Shown piece after piece: positions 49,337 to 64,000 of a stretch of 64,000 bases of DNA (position 1 is its first letter; every line of letters starts with the position of its first letter). The stretch is from Oryzias latipes (lineage: Eukaryota; Chordata; Actinopteri; Beloniformes; Adrianichthyidae): NCBI RefSeq assembly GCF_002234675.1, contig NC_019879.2, forward strand, positions 16,372,464 through 16,436,463, written 5' to 3'. Both the position numbers and the translations under genes were made by a program. The notes beneath the pieces were generated by a model. It was given only the letters and a program-made list of their open reading frames with translations, had not been told where the DNA came from and did not search any database.

Positions 49337-52300
49337 TCACTGTGGAGCAAGTGGGATGCCTCTAGCATCGGTAACTTGGCCTTCCTGCAAGTTCTTCACT
49401 AGTTGTGCGAGCCAGCGCTTGGTGGTGGTGTCGTCCTTCAGCACCTGTGCAAAGGTGTTGTCCTTTAACTGGTCTGGTAGACACTGACGAAGGGCCTCTC
49501 TGGCTCTGAGAAAAGAAAACCAAATGTCAAATCACTGTAGGACATATGTAACTTCTCATATATCAGCCAATCAGAAAATAAACATTTGTTTATACAGCAT
49601 TTTTAAAAGTTCTAAAAAAAAAAAAAGCTGATCATTGTAAATCTTTTATCACTTTTGATTAATTCAGACAACTGTTACCCTTCTTTTCCAAGTTTCATTA
49701 TCCCAAAAATGCATGTTTCATCCAAAATAGGAAAGAAAGAAATATCTGAAGGCATTATGTGGAATTCCCATTTACCGGTAAGTTGCTATATGCTTGTTTT
49801 TGCAGCACTTTTAACCAGTAGAAACACATTAAGTAATGATAGTTGCAAAAAACACAGATCAAATTCTATTTTTTTTTTTGCAATCAAAATAGTTGTTTTC
49901 CAGGAACTTTAGGATAAATAAAAAAGGCAAATTTAGTCACGGAGACTGTTTTACCTTAGGTTATCAGAGAGGCGAAGATAGCAGCGGACAACGTGTTTCA
50001 GCAGACGAGCTGATGGCTCTTTGGAGAGCTGCAGCACCATCTTGCCCTGCACAGATAAAATGATCGTATTATTGTGGTGTGTAGCATACAGTCAGGACCG
50101 TAAATATTTGGATAGACACATTCTTTATAATTTAGTTTCTGTACATTACCACAGTGAGTTTTAAATAAAACTTAGATGCCGTTGAAGTGCAGACTTTCAG
50201 CTTTTATTCCATGGGTTGAACAAAAAGATTGCATAAAAATGTGAAAAACTAAAGCATTTTTTAAACACAATCCCTTCATTTCATGGGCTCGTAAATAATT
50301 GGATAATTGACTTCCATGCTATTGCATGGGCAGGTGTGGGTAATTCCCTTGTTATGTCATTATGAGTGAAGCCGATAAAAGGCCTGGAGAAGATTAGAGG
50401 ACTCATGCTTGCATTTGGAAGATTTTTCTGTGAACAGACAACATGCGGTCAAAGGAGCTCTCCATGCAGGGGAAAAGAGCCATCATTAAGCTGAGAAAAC
50501 AGAAAAAAAACATGCCAGAAATTGCTACAGTATTAGGAGTGGCAAAATCAACAGTGTGGTACATCCTGAGAAAGACAGAAAGCACTGGTGAACTCAGCAA
50601 CGCAAAAAGACCTGGGGCCTCATTTATAAACGTTGCGTACGCACAAAAGAAGGCGTACGCCACTCTCTACGCAATAATTGAGATTTATAAAAAGCAAACT
50701 TGACGGGAAAATGTGCGGTCCTTCACGCAAGCTCTGACCCAGGCGTACGCACAAAAACGGGTGAAATGAGAAACGGCGACACCGTCGGCAGATGGAAGAA
50801 ACACATGAAAGTGAAAATGACAATACTGCCTCTCAGAAATAACATGAAGACTTCACAAAGCAAGTCTTACAATTAACAGCTACACGAACACCCGTTTGAT
50901 CGATCAGCAGTGAAACAAACAAAAAAATCAAACGAAAATTACAACAGAAATTCAAATGAACACATATTTGCAAAAAGAAAAGTGAAATATGTTCTACAAT
51001 ATTGGCATGTAGTGCAATTCATCCTCATAAACAATATAGTTAACAGAACGAAATAATGTACAAAACTGATATTCTCGTTAATGTGTCCGTCTGGCGGAGC
51101 AGATATTGGTGCAATTAGACAGACAGACAGACAGACATTAATTGTCCACTGGTGAAAGTTGTTTTCATATTAAAACATTTCTTCATAAGGCATAAGCTAT
51201 GGAATTATGGTATTCATGCATATGCCTTTAGTTTGTTTTATTTTTGATAAAACAATGTATAGCGTATGTCTCAACCATTCAGAAAGCAACAAGAAATTAC
51301 ATTTGCGCTGATCAATTTCCCATTTCCACGTCGATTATTACCGACATCTGTAGCTTGTCAGATGTAATTAAATGGATGGAAATAAAATGCCCCATCACAA
51401 TGCGTAATGACGCTCAATGGCTTATCTTGCGCTCTTAGAAGATGTGGCAAATGGAAGAATTCGGAGTGAACGCATATTTAGACAGCAAGAAGACTTCCTG
51501 GCAAACGAGGATGAGTGGCTTATGAGCCGGTTCCGACTTCCTCGAGCTGTCCGGCGGTTCGGCAAGATGGCGGACCGCGAGCATACAGTGTTCTAAACTC
51601 TGCAGAAGTTTGCGTGCCAAACCCTGTCTATTAGTAACAAGACAACAAATGAATACACTGACTGACTACCGGTAAGAGAGCTTGCTTAAAAAAAAAAATA
51701 AAGAAAAAAAAAACGAACTTAATATTACTTACTCGCTCTGGGAGTTCCTGCTGGGGAAGATCTTTCAATCCACCACTATTTGCGACTGCTAGCTAGCTAT
51801 TGCTAACGCCATGCCGAAACGAGATAAAATCAAGGGAACATGATAATGGACACAGATGAAGAGGGCGCAGGTTCTGCTTGTGCACTGCTGCTTGAATCTC
51901 CTGCTTCAAGTCCTCTGTCAAAGAAACAGTGTTCAGGAAAAAAAGAAGAACAGGTGTCAAATGCTGATATTTTACATGCAATTCGCGAATTAACGGGCAG
52001 ATTTGCTTCCCTTGAAGAAAAGATCTGCAGAAACACTGCAGATATTGTAACCATCAAAGAAGTGGTGGAAGGCTTGGATCACCAGGTTAAAAAAAGCGAG
52101 GAAAGGATGCAAGAGGTGAATCACAGATTTTCAGATCTGGAGATGAAGACCGATGAGATGGAACGGTACAGTCGCAGGTGGAATCTGAAGATGTTCAACC
52201 TTCCTTAATCCACAAATGAAACAACGGAGGAAACAAGAGGAAAAGTTTTTGAGGTTTTTGCCCAGATAGCTCCAGAAGAAAGGCAGAAATTTGGCTTTCT

Positions 52301-52959
52301 GATTGACACAGTGCATCGCGTGGGACAGCGTAAAGATGAAAGCAGGCCTCGACCAGTCATCATTCAATTCACATTGCGAGTCTTCAGGCAGAAAATCTGG
52401 AGGCGTCAAAGGATGCTGCAGTCATGAAGGAAAAGAAGCTTCGCATCGCCGAAGATTTAACCTTCCGTGAAAGGCAGAACAGAGGAAAGATCTGGCCGTT
52501 GGTGGAAAAAGCTCGGAAAGAAGGAAAGAAAGCCACCTGGAGAGGACAGGATGCCATCATCGATGGAAAGAGAGTTTCAGCTGAAAATCTAAAAAACTGA
52601 TTGATGTAACTGTAAAGGTCGGTAATTAAGAAATATTCCCTTTGCAACAGTCATTTGTTGGCTTAGAATTTACCTTATGAAGGCATGTCAAACTTTCAAC
52701 AAGTTTTTGTTTCCAACTTATCCCTAAAGCTAGGTAAGTTGGTATAGAATTGTTATTTGTTCTTATTTTCAAGTTCTGTGTTCTATGAGCTATGACTGAT
52801 TTTAAGTTTAACTCTTTAAAAATAATTTCTTTAAATGTTAGGGGACTACGTGATACAACCAAGAGAAAAGCATTATTTCTTTTTCTTAGAAGAACTGGCG
52901 GAAATATTTTTCTGTTGCAAGAAACTCATTCTTGTGGGTTGGATGAAAAATTTTGGAAA

Positions 52960-53006
<47 letters not shown>

Positions 53007-55477
53007 TCGAGCTGTCCTGTTGGACCTCTGCGGGCTTTTGGGGGTATGTCACCCGGTGCATCTGGCGCGTCGGTGTTCCCCCTGCGCCTCAGTCACCACA
53101 CCACTTAAAAGGGATTCCCCAATTATTACCGCCAGTCTCTCATCAAGAGAGGTCAGCTCAGGCTGTCATTGCCAACAAAGGGTTTTCCACCAAATATTAG
53201 TAATGACCATTTTGTTTTCAGTTATTTAATTTGTCCAATTACTTAGGAGCCCAAGAAATGAAGGGATTGTGTTTAAAAAATGCTTTAGTTTTTCACATTT
53301 TTATACAATCTTTTTGTTCAACCAAGGCTGAAAGTCTGCACTTCAATGGCATCTGAGTTGATCTGAGAGACACGTTAGAAAAAACGTGTCTCTGTCCAAA
53401 TATTTATGGTCTTGACTGTACATCTTTATCACAACAATGCTATAGGTGCACAACACAAAAATCCTAAAATACTTACAAGAATCATGGCGACATGGGAAAA
53501 ACGTTCATAAGTCTGACATATGTAAGCCAACCCAGTGTCATCCAGCAGGATCTTTTGCAGTATGAAAGTAGCAACCTGATAAAAAAAAAAGAATTATAGT
53601 CAATGGTAGAAACATGAGTTAAATTCATACCATAGATAAATGCATGAGAGTAGGTTTTAGAAAACCAAAACCCAAATCTGTTAACACATATTTTGAATGT
53701 TTGACTCCAAAATCCATTTTTTTCTTCCTGCTTGATAAAAACTGCTTTTGATTTCATTGGTAATTACCGTCTTGGAGAGTTCACTTCCAGATTCCATGAT
53801 GCGAAGACAGAGTGGGATGATTTCCGTAGTAAGAAGGAAGTTTATCACTTCTTGTTCATCGGTTTTCACCAATGCACCTGTCAAGAACACACAAACAAAT
53901 CAAGATCTGACATAAACAGAATTATCAGAGCAATACCTAAAAGAGAAGACTTTTTAAATTAAAAGTAAAATCAACAAAAACATGATCTCAGCAGGAGAAA
54001 TTACCTATGACTCCTAGACTGGTAAGTCGCAGGTACTCAAATGGACGCGTTTTACTCACAGTGTGCAGAAAAGGGTAAAGGAAAAGAGGAATATGGGCAG
54101 CTAGAAATGCTGACCTGGTGTGGACAAAACAAATAAAATCATATTAATCAATGTAACACATTAAACCTTGCAAATGGAAATAAGTTCGTTTTTTTTTTTA
54201 AATTATAGTGAATTGAGGAATTACATAACAAAACCTTAATATTAAACAATTTATTTAGACCATGGCCTTAATAAAAATGAAAATACTATATTTATTATCT
54301 TTTAACCGCTTTAAACTGAAGATCTGCAAAGGCTAAATGCTGGAAAAATCCACTATTCTGTATGATGTATGTATTAAAAGTGACTGATGACTGTTACTTT
54401 TTAAACAAATAATAAACAAATAAATAAAACAGATTGTGGTCTGTTACCCCTTTAAAACATTATAAGAGCAGTTAATTATTAGAATTACTAAAAATAAAAA
54501 ATAAAAATCTGATTTTTCAGTAACAATAACTATCTTGTTACCGTGTCTCTGGATGTGAGGCAACACACTGCAAAAGTGCCAGGGCATTACACACTCTATT
54601 TGACTGGTGGGCTGTAAGGGTTGGTGGGTTAATAGACGGATAGATGTTTACTATTTCCTGAAAAAAAAAAAAAGGAGGACAATTTAATTAACAAAAGGAG
54701 TTGTTTAACACCACTACAAAAATAAAGACCATACAAGAGGCACAGATGCACAAACAGTCCCAATGGGATGACCTGTGTCAAATGAACAGGTGGACCAATA
54801 CCTGCAACAGGGCAGCAATGGTGCCACATGAATGCCAGAGCATTGGGGCCAAGTCTGGCACGGATTCTCGCTTCTTGCTGAGCTCCAGCAAAGCATTCTC
54901 TCTAGTCTCTGGACTGGACAACTCATTGATCCACTGGTAAATCTTCTCACGGTCTACTTGGGCCAGGGCTGTGACGTTGGTTACAGCCTTTGATAGGAAG
55001 AAAATATCAATCCATTCGCAATCAATTCTTTAAACAAGCAAACAAACGAAACACTCAAGAACAAAAACATTACGCTAATTAAGATATATGTAACCTACGT
55101 TTAATTTCCCCCTTCTGCAAACCCAAATCATGAAGAGGAAATGACAGCGTGTAAATTTGTTAAATGTCTGCTATGACAAATTGGGGCAAAATCAAATTAT
55201 TTGTCAATTTAACTACAAAAACGTCTCATGATTTGCCAACTGCAATACATGTATACCAAAACCATACTGTACTACATTTGTACGAGGCTTTCATTAATAT
55301 TATGCAGTCTTTCTTTGAAAACTGCAAAGAGAAGTTCTGCTTTAAAATTAATTCAATAAAGAAAGCTGAAATTTGGGAGGAAAAAAAAGATTTTCGATGT
55401 ACTTAGGCGAAATTGGAGGGAACGTCACCGTGAGAGCGATGCAATAGTTTGATACTCACCGCTCCCGTTGCCAACAT
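49337..55477 (-). CDS. cnot9: CNOT9 (RQCD1/CAF40), CCR4-NOT complex subunit
   Basis: Eight coding exons on the minus strand: 55477-55460, 54987-54802, 54657-54542, 54114-54005, 53877-53768, 53575-53477, 50046-49955 and 49505-49337. They total 900 nt and 299 aa, the same length as human CNOT9. The first exon encodes only MLATGA. The rest is the highly conserved armadillo-repeat fold: [107 protein letters not shown], then the tail [19 protein letters not shown]9 binds CNOT1 and tryptophan-containing partners such as GW182 in the cytoplasmic deadenylase complex. The intron between exons 6 and 7 (50047-53476) consists almost wholly of a nested transposon stack, yet both splice sites are intact. 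The gene is head-to-head with usp37. Confidence 0.97.
50614..53150 (+). mobile_element. PIF/Harbinger fragment, middle layer
   Basis: Starts inside the Tc1 transposase at GGGGCCTCATTTATAAACG (50614), a Harbinger-type terminus, followed by TGCGTACGCAC words. A HARBI1-like N-terminal coding piece ([18 protein letters not shown], then [19 protein letters not shown]) runs from about 51425 to 51552 and resumes after the L1 at about 53004-53060. The nuclease core and a matching right terminus are missing, so its right end was lost together with the Tc1 core. The right boundary is approximate. Confidence 0.8.
51553..53003 (+). mobile_element. L1-type insertion, innermost layer, 14-bp TSD, 3'-truncated with poly(A)
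   Basis: Exact direct repeats TCCTCGAGCTGTCC flank the insert (51539-51552 and 53004-53017). The element begins GGCGGTTCGGCAAGATGGCGG, an L1-like 5' start. ORF1 opens at 51843 ([12 protein letters not shown] coiled coil, [16 protein letters not shown]) and is interrupted by a stop at 52206. The rest is readable in other frames up to about 52600 ([14 protein letters not shown]). ORF2 starts at 52792 ([20 protein letters not shown]) but stops after about 60 codons, where a run of some 40 A (52963-53003) directly joins the target duplication. The element therefore has a 5' end and a poly(A) tail but lacks almost all of ORF2. Confidence 0.92.
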
Positions 55478-56051
55478 TTTGGAAAGCTTTTCGGGATCTC
55501 AAAATACTCTTTTAATAGAAAGTTCGTCAGTTTGCACCTCTTCGCAATACTCGACCCTGAAATCTCACCGTAAGAACCATGGACATATGCTTACGAACTG
55601 CTAGCTTAGCTAGTTGCTAGGTGCTCTAACAAATGGGATCCACAACATGCGTAACTTCACATAACTTCAATCGAAATCCCAACACTGAGAACTACAGAAG
55701 CACAAAAAGAAATTATTGTCGTTATAGTATCAATAAACCAAGTTTACACTGGCATTTTTTTCAATCTCGCGTTTGATTTTTTTTCCTCGGCAGGGACAAC
55801 TTCGCTACAAACAACGTCTCAGATATCGCGAGAGGAGAACGGAGCGCAATCTCGTTCATCATTTCCGTTGTAAATGTTCCCATTCCCGCCATCATCGCCC
55901 GTTGCTGTGAGGCGTAGTGTGCTGCTCTACTTGCAGCAAACATACAGAACAGCAGGTGAATGCCGGCAAAACCTTTTTTATGCTCTCGAAGGATCTGCGA
56001 AGTCAAGTCCACATTCTATAGGTTTGGAACCACCACCGTGATCCTAGACAG
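55478..56051. promoter_or_regulatory. Shared head-to-head region of cnot9 and usp37
   Basis: The cnot9 start codon (55477, minus) faces a probable non-coding first exon of usp37 that ends at 56051 (CTAGACAG|GTAATG). The region is GC-richer and CpG-containing (for example TCTCAGATATCGCGAGAGGAG at about 55808). TCTCGCGATATC-type sequence resembles the motif found in housekeeping bidirectional promoters. Divergent promoter use is inferred from layout. Confidence 0.5.
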
Positions 56052-56955
56052 GTAATGAAATGACGATGGCACTGAATGTGGTTGTTTTCATCACCAAATT
56101 ACTGTGTTAGCTAGCTCCCGCTAGCTTAGGAACCAGTGTTGCTAATGTGGGCCTCTTCCATCATATTAAGCGTCTGTTAAAGAAACAAAAACGCCACTGC
56201 ATGCTTCACATTTAATATTAGATTCATGTTATTCGACTAGTTCGTTGATAGACTGATATTTTTGTTTATATCGTTTGAATCTATGGTTCTGGCCGCGCCA
56301 CGAGCATCACAACGCAGCTCAAAATGTGTTGCTTCTCCTCTGCAACATTGGAGTTGTCAGTGTTTGTTGTTTAAATGCAGGCTCTACACAAACATGTTTA
56401 AAACTAAAATTCAATGACCGTTCAGGATATGCAGTTTGTTATATTTTGTGATTTTTGTGGTGCAGTAATTCATATTGTACTGTTATGCTAACTTGTCACT
56501 TTGGATTATGAAGTCCTACCTTTTTCCTTTACTTCAAACCGCATTTGCCATGTTGGCTACGTATCTACATATCTCATATTAGTTTTGTTTCTGTATCTTT
56601 TATTTATTTATTATTATAATTTTGAATAACACATTTCAAGTTTTTAGCAAATGTTATTGTTGGCTACAAATTAAATCACTTATAATCTTCAGAATGGCAC
56701 GTCGGTGCTGCATGTTCTGTAAAAAAAACAATATAGCAAACTAGTTACAAAAATACTAACTTCTTGTTATGTGGCATTTAGCAATGGTAAAAATATTCAT
56801 TTAAACTGTTTATTTGGTTAAATAGCAATAGCAGTCATAAAAGTGAGGTTGTTTTTGCCATTATAGGCTACCCGTGTGACTATTTCTTGACATGTTTATT
56901 TCTTTTGTACATCTTAAATTCAGACCTAACAAGTGGACCATCAGGATAGCAAGCC

Positions 56956-63990
<7,035 letters not shown>

Positions 63991-64000
63991 GTGAGCACAA

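Larger units (their letters stand above)
50089..53418 (+). mobile_element. Tc1/mariner element, outer layer of a nested stack
   Basis: Left end CAGTCAGGACCGTAAATATT (50089) and right end, read inward, CAGTCAAGACCATAAATATT (53418) are inverted repeats next to TA dinucleotides (50087-50088 and 53419-53420). The similarity continues inward for about 190 bp on each side (for example GAAGTGCAGACTTTCAGC and AATCCCTTCATTTC). The transposase start is at 50443 ([20 protein letters not shown], then [19 protein letters not shown], a helix-turn-helix). The last codons, [13 protein letters not shown], lie at about 53157-53198. The DDE catalytic core is gone, replaced by the Harbinger/L1 insert. Confidence 0.92.

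Noticed and set aside
52873-53061. ORF containing a long phenylalanine run
   Set aside because: It is the reverse strand of the L1 poly(A) tail.
55761-56012. 83-codon minus-strand ORF at the cnot9/usp37 promoter
   Set aside because: It overlaps the 5' non-coding exon of usp37 on the other strand and has no recognisable domain. It is probably a by-product of GC-rich promoter sequence.

Overview
The window is nuclear DNA from a bony fish, most likely a percomorph teleost. Six protein-coding genes with GT-AG introns are readable at exon level. The space between and within them is full of typical teleost repeats: Rex3/RTE, L2 and L1 LINEs, Tc1, hAT and Harbinger DNA transposons, tRNA-derived SINEs and long microsatellites. 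The species cannot be fixed from sequence alone.

Gene order from left to right is CYP27-type mitochondrial cytochrome P450 (minus, first three coding exons only), bcs1l (minus, complete), znf142 (plus, complete), plcd4 (minus, complete except its first coding exon), cnot9 (minus, complete) and usp37 (plus, open at the right edge). The same genes lie together on human chromosome 2q35 (USP37-CNOT9-PLCD4-ZNF142-BCS1L-...-CYP27A1), so this is an ancient syntenic block. RNF25, STK36 and TTLL4, which lie between BCS1L and CYP27A1 in human, were not found. The corresponding interval (about 5-13.9 kb) holds an orphan GC-box/CRE promoter-like island, a 4-kb decayed L1 and a hAT element with a perfect 8-bp target duplication.

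Region by region: 0.2-1.4 kb L2-like LINE fragment; 3.3-4.9 kb CYP27; 6.3-10.4 kb L1; 10.4-11.8 kb hAT; 13.9-17.6 kb bcs1l, head-to-head with znf142 at 18.5-26.8 kb; 28.6-42.3 kb plcd4, convergent with znf142, whose second intron (from the missing exon 1) is followed by an intron carrying a 240-bp GATA microsatellite and a full-length RTE LINE with an intact 997-codon ORF; 43-49 kb gene-poor; 49.3-55.5 kb cnot9, whose largest intron is a three-level nest (Tc1 containing Harbinger containing L1); 57-64 kb usp37, head-to-head with cnot9.

The genes are not a pathway. They are housekeeping or signalling genes: respiratory complex III assembly, a zinc-finger protein, a phosphoinositide phospholipase C, a CCR4-NOT subunit, a cell-cycle deubiquitinase and a sterol/vitamin-type P450. 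Shared promoters are likely for bcs1l/znf142 and cnot9/usp37. I found no clearly new biological system. The most notable items are the likely young, intact RTE copy, the nested transposon stack, a MITE-like family with at least six copies, an open in-frame 87-nt znf142 intron, and the orphan promoter.
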